From Bacillota bacterium (GTDB lineage Bacteria > Bacillota_A > Clostridia > DSM-8532), in the NCBI GenBank assembly GCA_023424865.1, contig JAFADM010000208.1, positions 1-23,714 on the forward strand: a DNA stretch of 23,714 nt, in the 5' to 3' direction. Position numbers and translations under genes: made by a program. This document shows, one piece after another, positions 1-7,195 of the stretch (position 1 is the first letter of the stretch; every line of letters starts with the position of its first letter). Under the pieces are notes generated by a model that saw nothing but the letters and a program-made list of their open reading frames with translations, was not told where the DNA came from and did not search any database.

Positions 1-127
1 TAAGAAGGGTCATAAAGATGCCTAAAACAATGACAAGGGTTAAAAGGGCCGTTGCAAAAAAAGACTGAAACGGCTGAAAGACAACACCTGCAAAGAACAT
101 GGTGATAATGGCAATAAGGGTAGGGAA
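1..127 (-). pseudogene. feoB: feoB, third fragment (downstream part; continues past window start)
   Basis: FeoB is the membrane GTPase-permease for ferrous iron. Read on the minus strand from 127 the frame gives FPTLIAIITMFF followed by a hydrophobic stretch (AGVVFQPF...ATALLTLVIVLGIFMTLL). This matches the FeoB segment that normally follows VPCNGRF. The upstream residues needed (…VPCNGRF) are not adjacent; they lie at 8607-8725. The frame stays open to position 1, so the gene continues outside the window. Upstream of 127 the frame runs into element sequence (ending GGA before FP) and meets a TAG near 164. The identification rests on conserved FeoB core motifs recalled from the family and on the exact frame continuity with the other two fragments. 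Confidence 0.88.
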
Positions 128-150
128 TGCGCCACCAGCTAAAGGGAAAG
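128..150 (+). repeat. Left terminal inverted repeat / attachment arm of element 1
   Basis: Begins TGCGCCACCA and ends AAAGGGAAAG, directly next to the core AA at 126-127. The reverse complement of 8585-8607 begins TGCGCAACCA and ends AAAGGGAAAG; 19 of 23 positions agree. In the excised circle the two arms would flank the AA core symmetrically, as in a serine-recombinase attP. Confidence 0.75.
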
Positions 151-151
151 C

Positions 152-244
152 TTCATCCTATGGTTAAAAAAACACCCTGCTATTGGACAGAGAGCTAATG
201 CCGCTGATTGCAGGTCATACGTTTCTTCCTATGGTCAAAAAACA
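152..244 (+). repeat. Pair of 21-bp direct repeats inside the left end of element 1
   Basis: TTCATCCTATGGTTAAAAAA at 152-171 recurs as TTCTTCCTATGGTCAAAAAA at 223-242, with two mismatches and the same A-run, 71 bp apart. They lie between the attachment arm and the recombinase stop codon in otherwise non-coding DNA. They could be accessory recombinase or directionality-factor binding sites; this is inference from position only. Confidence 0.55.
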
Positions 245-253
245 GTCTGTGAA

Positions 254-1864
254 TCAGTGGCTGCACATAAAAAGATGAAGCTCCTGTCCATCCCAGACGA
301 TTCTTTCGACAAGCAATTTTATGAGAATCCGTTTTTCATAAAGGGTAAGCGTTGATAAATCGCTGAAGGGAGGGGAGAGCTCACGTACCAGGCTGCCGAT
401 GCTGGCAAAAGCAGAGCCAGGCTTTGAAGTGGCCTCCTTAATCCGGTTTACTTCCTGAATGAGCCGTTTTTGCTCGTTGTCAAGCTCGGTGATGCGAAGG
501 TTTACCCGCTGGATAAAAGCTTCATTTAAATTACTTTGAGAAAGGGATGCCAAAAGGTGATTCATTTCATCGGTACACTTTTTTATACGGTTGGAAATCA
601 GGTCCGGACAGAATTCATAGGGCCAGCCTTTTATTTCGTTCCGAAGCCGTTCAAGATTCTGACAAAGGCTGCTGTTGGGCTGTGAATAGTTTGTGAGACA
701 ACTCAGGACGCTTTCATCGGCTTGTTGTCCGTTAATATTCTGACAATGGCATAATGCCATGCCGCCCCTTAATTTATTGGAGCATAAATAATCGAACCGC
801 ATGGATCCTCCCCGATTTTTAGCAAACATACGGCTGCCGCAGATCTTACAGTAAATAAGCCCCGAGAGCAGTGCGTAATTATTGTGGAGCTTTGAAGGGG
901 TCTTGCCGTCGGGCTTTCCTGCTGCCAAAGCGTTTTGAACGGCAATCCACTTTCTCCCCGGAATAAGCCCCTTGTGCTTTCCTATGGCCACAATCCAGCG
1001 CTGAACAGGCTGGCGGGGAGCATGCGCTTTTTTATAATCTCTTTTATTGTAGGTTATAAGTCCCAGTTTTTCGGAACAGTCCTTTTCATCAAAGCAAACA
1101 TCGGCGTTTAGAGCCTTAAAATAACTGAACGCATCGTGATCCGCCACGCAATAAACAGGGTTTTGAAGTATTTCCTTAATACCCTGGAGCGAATAGAGTT
1201 TTCCTGTACGTGACGTAATGCTTCTTTTTATTAAATATTTACTGACTCCGGATACGCTTTGCAGCTCAAGGTATTTCTCAAAAAGAGTTTCTACAATTTG
1301 TATTTCATCATTATCCACTTTCAGCATGCAGGAATGCTTCACCTTGCCGTCCATAATAACATCCACTCCTTTTTCGGATATAAAACCCGTTGGGGTGGTG
1401 CCGCCAAGCCAGCGGCCTGTTCTGGCCAGCATGAGCATATTGTCCCGGACCCGTTCGGCAATGGTCTCCCGTTCCAATTGGGCAAAGACGCTGGCAATAT
1501 ACATCATGGCCTTACCCATGGGCTTTGAGGTGTCAAACTCCTCCTTAATGCAAACAAAGGAAATTTCACGACGGTTCAATTCCTCGATTAACCCGGCAAA
1601 ATCACTTACATTGCGGCTGATGCGATCCAGCCGGTAGCATACGATATAATGGGGCTTCTTTAGCTTCATATCCCTGAGCATTTTTTGAAAATGGGGCCTT
1701 TCCGTGTTCTTAGCTGAAAAGCCCTCATCCTCATATATGGTGATATCTTCAACAGCGCTTCCAAACTTAGAAATAATATAGTGTCTGCACATTTCTATCT
1801 GATTTTCAATACTGTCGCCCTTGCCTGTAAATACGGATTTACGGCTGTAAATAAAAAATTTCAA
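254..1864 (-). CDS. Large serine recombinase (integrase) of element 1
   Basis: 536 aa, the expected size for large serine recombinases, which cut and rejoin DNA through a covalent serine intermediate. N-terminal resolvase domain: YSRKS with the likely nucleophile Ser10 and Arg8, DEGFSAKNTERPHF at about 46-59, and RLDRISR (Arg78, Arg81, Arg84), then the long helix FAQLERETIAERVRDNM at about 127-143. The recombinase domain follows, with a zinc ribbon at about 339-374 (Cys339, Cys342, Cys361 and Cys372 or Cys374). The C-terminal third is helical, with a predicted coiled coil at about 440-480. The start is TTG at 1864, preceded by AGGTG. The gene reads toward the element's left end and stops 127 bp from the crossover. 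It presumably integrates and excises element 1 at feoB. It is only distantly similar to the recombinase of element 2. Confidence 0.96.
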   Translation of the reverse strand: MKFFIYSRKSVFTGKGDSIENQIEMCRHYIISKFGSAVEDITIYEDEGFSAKNTERPHFQKMLRDMKLKKPHYIVCYRLDRISRNVSDFAGLIEELNRREISFVCIKEEFDTSKPMGKAMMYIASVFAQLERETIAERVRDNMLMLARTGRWLGGTTPTGFISEKGVDVIMDGKVKHSCMLKVDNDEIQIVETLFEKYLELQSVSGVSKYLIKRSITSRTGKLYSLQGIKEILQNPVYCVADHDAFSYFKALNADVCFDEKDCSEKLGLITYNKRDYKKAHAPRQPVQRWIVAIGKHKGLIPGRKWIAVQNALAAGKPDGKTPSKLHNNYALLSGLIYCKICGSRMFAKNRGGSMRFDYLCSNKLRGGMALCHCQNINGQQADESVLSCLTNYSQPNSSLCQNLERLRNEIKGWPYEFCPDLISNRIKKCTDEMNHLLASLSQSNLNEAFIQRVNLRITELDNEQKRLIQEVNRIKEATSKPGSAFASIGSLVRELSPPFSDLSTLTLYEKRILIKLLVERIVWDGQELHLFMCSH

Positions 1865-2006
1865 AAGCGGTACACCTACTTCAAAACGGACGGTTCACAA
1901 AAGTATATTAAGATGCTCCTGCTTTTATTTATTGAGGCTATGTTGAGTTTAACAGGTTAGTAGAAATTTTGAAAAAGAACTTGTCCGGATTTTGTAATGT
2001 GAAGCC

Positions 2007-2033
2007 TTGTACTATAAAAAAATATGGTACAAT
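2007..2033 (+). promoter_or_regulatory. Candidate sigma-A promoter for the NERD-like gene
   Basis: TTGTAC (2007-2012) and TACAAT (2028-2033) are separated by 15 bp, slightly short of the ideal, about 28 bp upstream of the chosen start at 2061. The 1865-2060 interval separates two divergent genes, so it should hold promoters in both directions; no convincing minus-strand promoter was recognised. Confidence 0.45.
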
Positions 2034-2060
2034 GAGGGAAAACATAAATTGGAGGGAGCT

Positions 2061-2714
2061 ATGATTTTCATACTCATGATACTGATTACTCTTGTATTTG
2101 TATGGAAAATTTGGAGCTTCTATGAATCAAACTATTATGTTGAAAGCGGAAATACCTATAGGCGAACGGTGATAAATGGTCAAAAATACAACCAATATCT
2201 CACCTTCCAGTGCCTTCAAAAAATGGAGGTCTACCAGCGAATCCTTTTAAATATTAATTTGTCCAAAGATGACGATAACTCAGCAGTAATCCCTATTCTG
2301 TCTATATCCAACAGGGGTGTTGTTCTTGTGGAGTCTATGAATTGCTGCGGTTTCATACATGGAGATGAATCGAGCCTTATATGGACCCAAACACTTCCCG
2401 GCGTCTCAAAAAAGAATTTCTATAATCCCATATGGCAAATAAAAGGACAAATAAAAGCGTTTAACCGTTTTTTTGACGGGGAGTACTCCCGGGTTCTTTC
2501 GTCATACGTTGTATTTAATGGCATCACCAATATAAACGGAATAAGCACCAACACCCAAGATATTCGCATTATAAAAAGAAGCAGGCTATATAAAGCCCTG
2601 ATATCCGATAAGGAAGCTATGAAGCTAACCAATGAAGAGGTGGACCGAATCTATAATGCCCTGGAAGCATACAGCTGTGACGAAGATGAACCCAAGTCCC
2701 TTCACAAGGTTTAA
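2061..2714 (+). CDS. Membrane-anchored NERD-like protein, probably catalytically dead
   Basis: 217 aa from ATG 2061, chosen because GGAGGGAG lies just upstream; an in-frame extension to 2007 would overlap the candidate promoter. Residues 1-18 form one hydrophobic anchor (MIFILMILITLVFVWKIW). The rest resembles the nuclease-related NERD domain: a ILLNINLSK block (61-69), ISNRGVVLVESMN (82-94), GFIHGDESSLIWTQTL (97-112) and the family-typical FYNPIWQIKGQIKA (120-133). In active family members I would expect an EID-type acidic residue and an E-x-K near these blocks. Here the corresponding stretches read VIPIL and ESMN, so the likely metal-binding Asp and catalytic Lys are absent. It may be structural or nucleic-acid binding. 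Function is unknown; the family call is by motif recall. Confidence 0.8.
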   Translation: MIFILMILITLVFVWKIWSFYESNYYVESGNTYRRTVINGQKYNQYLTFQCLQKMEVYQRILLNINLSKDDDNSAVIPILSISNRGVVLVESMNCCGFIHGDESSLIWTQTLPGVSKKNFYNPIWQIKGQIKAFNRFFDGEYSRVLSSYVVFNGITNINGISTNTQDIRIIKRSRLYKALISDKEAMKLTNEEVDRIYNALEAYSCDEDEPKSLHKV

Positions 2715-2726
2715 TTCTCAATTAAG

Positions 2727-2747
2727 AAAGGCATGCAAGCCTTTTGT
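2727..2747 (+). terminator. Weak hairpin between the NERD-like gene and the oxidoreductase
   Basis: AAAGGC (2727-2732), a 6-nt loop and GCCTTT (2739-2744), followed by only one or two more T residues. At best it is a weak or partial terminator; the next gene starts 20 bp later, so readthrough seems likely. Confidence 0.3.
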
Positions 2748-2764
2748 ATGATAGGAGCCAAATC

Positions 2765-3871
2765 ATGAGTAAAACAACGGATATTCCATTAGGCGAGGGA
2801 AGACAAATTCAGTTTGGTATTGTTGGAAGCGGCTGGCGAAGCGAATTTTATCTCCGTATTGCAAAAGAACTTCCTCAGTATTTCAAGGTTTGCGGACTTG
2901 TTACAAGAAATACGGAAAGCAGGGAGAGGCTGGAAAAGGACTGGGGGATTAAAACCTATAGCGCTATTTACGATTTGCTTGAAGCAGAGAATCCGGAGTT
3001 CATGGTAGTTTCAGTAACCTCCCACGCCATACCTGACGTAATAAAATCGTTGGCGGCGGAAAATATTCCCGTATTGGCGGAAACGCCCCCGGCACCGGAT
3101 CTCGATAAGTTAATTGAGCTTAATAAGCTTACGCTGGAGGGTGCTAAAATTCAGGTTGCGGAACAGTATCATCTCCATCCCGCCCACGCTTCCCGCATTG
3201 CCATAGCAAACAGCGGTCTGCTTGGTACTGTAAGCCATGCCCAGGTCTCCTTTTCTCACGGTTATCACGGTGTCAGCATGCTGAGAAAATTATTAGGCAT
3301 AGGCTTTGAAAATGCAGAAATCAATGGTTTCCGGTTTAATTCCCGGAGTGTTTCGGGATTTTCCAGAAAGGGGCTCTCCAATGAGGAAACTCTGGCTGAA
3401 GCTCCCCACGAATTTGCTATTTTTGATTTTGGAGGCAAGACGGCCCTTTATGATTTCGAAAGGGACCAGCACCGTTCCTTCGTTCGAACCCAGCGCATCA
3501 TAGCCAGGGGAGAGAGAGGAGAAATAGCCAACAATACCGTCAAATACCTGAAGGATTTCAAAACCCCCATAGAATACGATTTCATAAGGAAAAATACGGG
3601 AGAAGAAGGGAATATGGAAGGCTACTTCCTTAAAGGAATTCTTGCGGGGAATGAATGGGTTTACACCAATCCCTTTATTCCCGGCAAGCTTTCGGACGAC
3701 GAAATTGCTGTTGCCTCCTGTCTTGCCAAAATGAGTGTCTGCGTTAAGGAGGGAACGGACTTTTACAGTCTGGCAGAAGCTTCCCAGGACCAGTATCTTG
3801 CGCTTATGATGACCAGGGCTATAAACACCGGTGAAAAGGTTAAAACCCTAACGCAGCCGTGGGCTGATTAA
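2765..3871 (+). CDS. Gfo/Idh/MocA-family NAD(P)-dependent oxidoreductase
   Basis: 368 aa from ATG 2765, preceded by AGGAG at 2752-2756; the in-frame ATG at 2744 has no such site. The N-terminus has a Rossmann dinucleotide fold: FGIVGSGWRSEFYLRIA at about 17-33, carrying GxGxR. PVLAETPPAP at about 103-112 occupies the place of the usual EKPxA motif, with Thr instead of Lys. The C-terminal half has QYHLHPAHASR (about 132-142) and the expected alpha/beta dimerisation domain. The family oxidises or reduces sugars, inositols and related polyols in the cytoplasm; the substrate cannot be read here. The gene lies 50 bp after the NERD-like gene on the same strand and may be co-transcribed. Replacement of the EKP lysine is notable because that Lys normally contacts the substrate. 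Confidence 0.88.
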   Translation: MSKTTDIPLGEGRQIQFGIVGSGWRSEFYLRIAKELPQYFKVCGLVTRNTESRERLEKDWGIKTYSAIYDLLEAENPEFMVVSVTSHAIPDVIKSLAAENIPVLAETPPAPDLDKLIELNKLTLEGAKIQVAEQYHLHPAHASRIAIANSGLLGTVSHAQVSFSHGYHGVSMLRKLLGIGFENAEINGFRFNSRSVSGFSRKGLSNEETLAEAPHEFAIFDFGGKTALYDFERDQHRSFVRTQRIIARGERGEIANNTVKYLKDFKTPIEYDFIRKNTGEEGNMEGYFLKGILAGNEWVYTNPFIPGKLSDDEIAVASCLAKMSVCVKEGTDFYSLAEASQDQYLALMMTRAINTGEKVKTLTQPWAD

Positions 3872-3987
3872 AGAGCTGCAATAATGGGCAGTGTGCCTAA
3901 GGAAGCAACTACCAAAACCCTGAACTGAATAACGAGATAGACCACCAGCAGATAAGTAATGTAAAAGCAAGATATCCTGCAATAATC

Positions 3988-4017
3988 TTGACAGGTTCGC
4001 TTACTCAATGATACAAT
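3988..4017 (+). promoter_or_regulatory. Promoter of the PadR-ABC operon
   Basis: A consensus TTGACA at 3988-3993, an 18-bp spacer, and TACAAT at 4012-4017. The spacer and the bases just downstream carry the candidate PadR operator, so repressor binding would block the polymerase. Confidence 0.75.
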
Positions 4018-4034
4018 ATTCAACGTTGAGCAAG
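4001..4034 (+). promoter_or_regulatory. Candidate PadR operator (site 1)
   Basis: CTTACTCAA near 4000-4008 and TTGAGCAAG at 4026-4034 are inverted with one mismatch and bracket the -10 box. Within this, ATTCAACGTTGAGC at 4018-4031 has the palindromic core TCAACGTTGA and recurs inverted before the ATPase gene. Autoregulation of PadR is inferred from this placement. Confidence 0.55.
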
Positions 4035-4048
4035 TGAGGTGAAATGAA

Positions 4049-4588
4049 TTGACACGGTTACTGGTACTTGGAATATTAGATGTTCAGCCAATGTCTGGCT
4101 ATGATATTCAGCAGACATTGCAGATGACGGACGCAGAACGTTGGGGCGGGGTATTAATTGGTTCCATTTATCACGCTCTGAAAAAAATGGAACATGAAGG
4201 ATATGTAATGGTTTCCAGTATTGAACAGACAGGGCACCGCCAAAAAGCTGTTTACTCCATTACGGATACTGGGCGAACTTATCTCCAAACGCTGATTAAG
4301 GATTCGCTAAAAGCGTCCTCTGTTCTATACCCCTCAACATTATATTCCGGGCTATCCTTTTACGAGAAGCTATCAGTGGAGGAATGCCGAAAGGCGCTTG
4401 AAGAACAACGCATTTCTCTAAAAGATGAATATAGTGCTGTGAAACGTGGACTGGAAGCAAAAGATGCTGCTATGCAACACCAAATACCCCCAATGGTCAA
4501 TCTTATAATGGAGAATATGTTTTTCATTATAAAGCAACAGCAAGATTTTGTTGATAAGGCTTTGGCCCTTTTAGATAAAGAGCACTAA
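4049..4588 (+). CDS. PadR-family transcriptional repressor
   Basis: 179 aa. PadR proteins are winged-helix dimers that repress exporter or stress genes and release DNA on ligand binding. The N-terminal domain (about 1-80) shows LLVLGILDVQPMSGYDIQQ, GSIYHALKKMEHEGYV and KAVYSITDTGRTYL, the typical winged-helix blocks. The remainder is a helical C-terminal domain with a probable coiled dimerisation helix. The start is TTG at 4049, supported by GAGGTGA six bases upstream; the nearby ATG at 4044 runs into a stop after one codon. The ABC exporter genes follow at once on the same strand, so they are the expected target. Confidence 0.92.
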   Translation: MTRLLVLGILDVQPMSGYDIQQTLQMTDAERWGGVLIGSIYHALKKMEHEGYVMVSSIEQTGHRQKAVYSITDTGRTYLQTLIKDSLKASSVLYPSTLYSGLSFYEKLSVEECRKALEEQRISLKDEYSAVKRGLEAKDAAMQHQIPPMVNLIMENMFFIIKQQQDFVDKALALLDKEH

Positions 4589-4590
4589 AA

Positions 4591-4614
4591 TTCTCCCTCG
4601 TAACAGAGGGAGAA
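4591..4614 (+). other. Perfect hairpin between padR and the ABC genes
   Basis: TTCTCCCTC, a 6-nt loop (GTAACA) and GAGGGAGAA form a 9-bp perfect stem directly after the PadR stop codon. On the plus strand it is followed by A residues, not T, so it is not a classical terminator; it may protect or attenuate the transcript. Confidence 0.55.
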
Positions 4615-4628
4615 AAAATACCTCAGAT

Positions 4629-4642
4629 ACTCAATGTTGAAT
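4629..4642 (-). promoter_or_regulatory. Candidate PadR operator (site 2)
   Basis: ACTCAATGTTGAAT is the reverse complement of ATTCAACATTGAGT, which matches site 1 (ATTCAACGTTGAGC) at 12 of 14 positions. It lies 31 bp before the ATPase start, consistent with PadR controlling a second, internal promoter for the exporter. Confidence 0.5.
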
Positions 4643-4672
4643 AAACAATATTAATCATATGGAGGGGTGAAA

Positions 4673-5386
4673 ATGGTTTTGATGGAAGCTAAAGGTATAC
4701 ACAAGCAATTTCATAACCGAGAGGTTGTGAAAGGCATTGATTTAGAAATTCGGCAGGGTGAAATTCTAGCTTTGATTGGAACAAACGGAGCCGGGAAATC
4801 GACCACACTGGCAATGCTCTTAGGGATATTACCGCCGGATGCTGGAACAATTACGCGCTGGAGGGAAGATTATAAGGCGCATATAGGAGTTCAATTGCAA
4901 TCTACTCCCTTTTTTGAAGGTTATAGCACCGAAGAAAATTTGAGAATTTTTGCAGCATTATACAACGTGGGGATGAATAAAGAACAAATTCAGACCGAAC
5001 TGGAGAAATGCAATCTCCAGGAAGCGAGAAAAACACTTGCTTCACGCCTGTCAGGCGGGCAGCAAAAAAGACTTGCGATTGCCGTTACCACTCTGCACAA
5101 TCCAGAATTGATTATACTTGACGAGCCAGCGGCAGGACTTGACCCCCGTGCCCGACACGAAGTAAGAACTATGATAAAGCGATTAGCAGAAAATAAGGTA
5201 ACCGTTCTTTTTTCATCACACGACATGGAAGAAGTATCACGTATTGCGGACCGTATCATTTTGATGCACGAGGGGCTAATTGTTGCCCAAGGTGAGCCGG
5301 AAAATCTCTTACAGCAATATCACGCCGAAAATCTTGAAAGCCTGTATCTTGAATTGACGGACAGCACACAAGCAGGGAGGGAATAA
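4673..5386 (+). CDS. ABC exporter ATPase subunit (PadR-linked)
   Basis: 237 aa. It hydrolyses ATP to drive the partner ABC-2 permease. All nucleotide-binding motifs are present: Walker A GTNGAGKST (36-44), Q-loop GVQLQS (72-77), signature LSGGQ (126-130), Walker B LIILDEP (146-152) and switch His183 in SSHDMEEV. The start is taken as ATG 4673, six bases after GGAGGGG; an upstream GTG at 4667 overlaps that site. The stop is followed after one base by the permease start, showing tight coupling. The class is the multidrug/antibiotic (CcmA-like) exporter ATPases. The substrate is unknown; the PadR partner suggests a toxic or antimicrobial compound. Confidence 0.93.
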   Translation: MVLMEAKGIHKQFHNREVVKGIDLEIRQGEILALIGTNGAGKSTTLAMLLGILPPDAGTITRWREDYKAHIGVQLQSTPFFEGYSTEENLRIFAALYNVGMNKEQIQTELEKCNLQEARKTLASRLSGGQQKRLAIAVTTLHNPELIILDEPAAGLDPRARHEVRTMIKRLAENKVTVLFSSHDMEEVSRIADRIILMHEGLIVAQGEPENLLQQYHAENLESLYLELTDSTQAGRE

Positions 5387-5387
5387 A

Positions 5388-6104
5388 ATGAAAACCATAT
5401 TCAACCTTACGTTTAAATCTGCAAGCCGAGATCCTTTTTTACTTGTATGGTCTATCTTACTGCCAATCGGTGGAGCAATTGGATTAGGCGTTTTTATAAA
5501 GTCCCCGGATTATCCTGAACATATTTTAACCGGCATGATAGCTGTAAGTATCTTGTTTTACTCTTTTACGACAACATCGTTTGCTATTCTGACACAACGT
5601 CGCAGAGGCGTATATAATCTTCTGAGGGTAACACCTATGCCGCTTTGGAAATACGTGTGCAGCATATCAGGAGCTTGGACTTTAATTTCGTTTGTATGTG
5701 CCATGCTCGTATTACTGTCAGGAACTCTTGTATTAAAAATAAACATTTCTGTGCCGTCTTTTTTCGCATTAATACCCGTGATTATTATAGCAACGGTTGG
5801 GTATGTTTTCTTCAGCTTTTTTATAGCAAGTCTAAGCCGCACAGAAAACAATGTAAGCCTTTTAACAAATATTATTTCCATGCCTCTATTGTTCAGCAGC
5901 AGTGCTTTCTACTCCCTGAACGATGCTCCCGAATTTCTTCAAACGATTAACAGATTTAATCCTTTCCAGTGGTTTGTCAATGGCTTGCGCAATGCTTTTG
6001 ATTTAGCATGGTTTAGCTATTTAACAGATTTGGGCCTAGTATTATTGGGGGCAATCGCAACACTGATATTGGCACTAAGAACATTTCGATATGCTGATGT
6101 TTAG
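5388..6104 (+). CDS. ABC-2 type exporter permease (PadR-linked)
   Basis: 238 aa, starting one base after the ATPase stop, with GGGAGG upstream. About six membrane segments are visible: near 17-36, 45-67, 95-116, 122-146, 155-175 and 213-232. The cytoplasmic loop RRRGVYNLLRVTPMPLWKY (about 72-90) and NRFNPFQWFVNGLR near the last loop are typical of ABC2_membrane permeases. It should dimerise and pair with the ATPase encoded just before. It is followed by small hairpins at 6105-6165 and by the convergent GntR gene. Confidence 0.92.
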   Translation: MKTIFNLTFKSASRDPFLLVWSILLPIGGAIGLGVFIKSPDYPEHILTGMIAVSILFYSFTTTSFAILTQRRRGVYNLLRVTPMPLWKYVCSISGAWTLISFVCAMLVLLSGTLVLKINISVPSFFALIPVIIIATVGYVFFSFFIASLSRTENNVSLLTNIISMPLLFSSSAFYSLNDAPEFLQTINRFNPFQWFVNGLRNAFDLAWFSYLTDLGLVLLGAIATLILALRTFRYADV

Positions 6105-6165
6105 AATTACACTCGTAATTGTGCGGAAGCCTGCCGCTTGGTCGTTCAGGAAGGCGGCCAAGCGG
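6105..6165. terminator. Hairpins between convergent operons, possible bidirectional terminator
   Basis: A small stem AATTAC/GTAATT (6105-6120) is followed by a GC-rich stem, CCGCTTGGTCG (6134-6144) with CGGCCAAGCGG (6155-6165): 11 bp with one G-T pair and a 10-nt loop. No long T-run follows on either strand, so termination efficiency is uncertain. Its place between two converging operons supports the role. Confidence 0.5.
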
Positions 6166-6173
6166 GAAACCCA

Positions 6174-6542
6174 CTAGTCATAATAGAGCCTGATCAGTTT
6201 GATCAGCTCCTCCATGTCCAGCCCCAGTGTCTTGTAATAGTCAATATCCTTTTTCAGCTTGTCCAGCGCCATTTCGGTGCGCTTATCTGAAAGATCCACT
6301 GATGTGAGGCGCGCGACAAAGCAGCCCTTGCCCACCATAGTAATGATGAAGCCGGCGCGTTCCAGCTCCTCCCATGCCTTTTTCACTGTGATGACACTGA
6401 TTTGCAGTTCCCTGGCCACCGTGCGTATGGGGGGAAGGCAAAAACCTTCTTTCAGCTGTCCCTTTATGATCTGAGCCGATATCTGCTCGAATAGTTGTTG
6501 ATATATCGGTTTGTCCGATGTTCCTGATATAATAATATCCAT
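6174..6542 (-). CDS. GntR-family regulator, YtrA subfamily
   Basis: 122 aa, the short size typical of YtrA-type GntR regulators. The N-terminal winged helix-turn-helix spans about 10-78: KPIYQQLFEQISAQIIKGQLKEG, LPPIRTVARELQISVITVKKAWEELERAGFI and VGKGCFVA. A short helical tail of about 40 residues takes the place of a ligand-binding domain. The ATG at 6542 lies 5 bp after the permease stop; the only Shine-Dalgarno-like bases (AAAGGTTGA) lie inside the permease end. It is the last gene of the ATPase-permease-regulator operon; in the Bacillus ytr operon the regulator comes first, so the order is inverted here. It probably represses its own operon through the site near 8100. Confidence 0.92.
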   Translation of the reverse strand: MDIIISGTSDKPIYQQLFEQISAQIIKGQLKEGFCLPPIRTVARELQISVITVKKAWEELERAGFIITMVGKGCFVARLTSVDLSDKRTEMALDKLKKDIDYYKTLGLDMEELIKLIRLYYD

Positions 6543-6547
6543 GGGCG

Positions 6548-7195
6548 TTACAGGTCAACCTTTTCAAAATTCTTCGCGGATTTATTATACGCCAGCACTG
6601 TAAGTAAGGCAAAGAAGATTATGCCGGCTGCCAATACGGGAAGTTGGCGTAGGAGCTCTTGGCTGCTAATGCCGTCGAGAATATATGCTGCTGCAGGCAC
6701 GGACAGCACGAGTGTTTCGATAGCTGCGGCAAACAGGGTGGATGCGATTATAGCGCTGAGGAGGGGCCAGCCTATCTTGTATGCGTTTTTGTAAAACATA
6801 GGGAAGAATATTACGTTGAAAATGCCGTACATTGCAAGCACACAGCCAAGATATGCGATGTTGGCATCAATCATAAAATTGCCGTTGGGGTACAGGGCCA
6901 TGTTGATGGCGACGAATACGGCAGCTAACGCAATTTGAAGGAGTTCAAGGGCGGCGATGGACAGTACCCGCGCCTTAACGACGTCGCACTTCCTGATAGG
7001 GAGCATTACCGTAAAGCCGATATCATTCTTAGCTTTGGCCTCGGTGAATATGTTGGGCACAGCGATAAAGAAGAAGTACATCATAGCAATAAAATACACC
7101 CATTGGGGAATAAGAAGGAATGCGCTGGATAGAAGTATTAGGAAAAAAAGAGGATTTATAGCAAGACGGAATTCTTTATATAACAGGTTTCTCAT
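6548..7195 (-). CDS. ABC-2 type permease (YtrA-linked module)
   Basis: 215 aa, with six hydrophobic segments: about 12-30, 32-52, 78-100, 108-132, 143-165 and 187-204. A short loop has TEAKAKNDIGFTVMLPIRKCDVVKAR, typical of the ABC-2 (ABC2_membrane_5-like) permeases that accompany YtrA regulators. The start overlaps the end of the ATPase gene by 20 bp, indicating translational coupling. It should form the membrane half of the exporter with the 7176-8042 product. The substrate is not identifiable; such modules often respond to cell-wall-active antibiotics. Confidence 0.88.
   Translation of the reverse strand: MRNLLYKEFRLAINPLFFLILLSSAFLLIPQWVYFIAMMYFFFIAVPNIFTEAKAKNDIGFTVMLPIRKCDVVKARVLSIAALELLQIALAAVFVAINMALYPNGNFMIDANIAYLGCVLAMYGIFNVIFFPMFYKNAYKIGWPLLSAIIASTLFAAAIETLVLSVPAAAYILDGISSQELLRQLPVLAAGIIFFALLTVLAYNKSAKNFEKVDL

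Noticed and set aside
4591..4614. Terminator after padR
   Set aside because: The stem is perfect but the plus-strand sequence after it is A-rich, not T-rich, so it was listed only as a hairpin.
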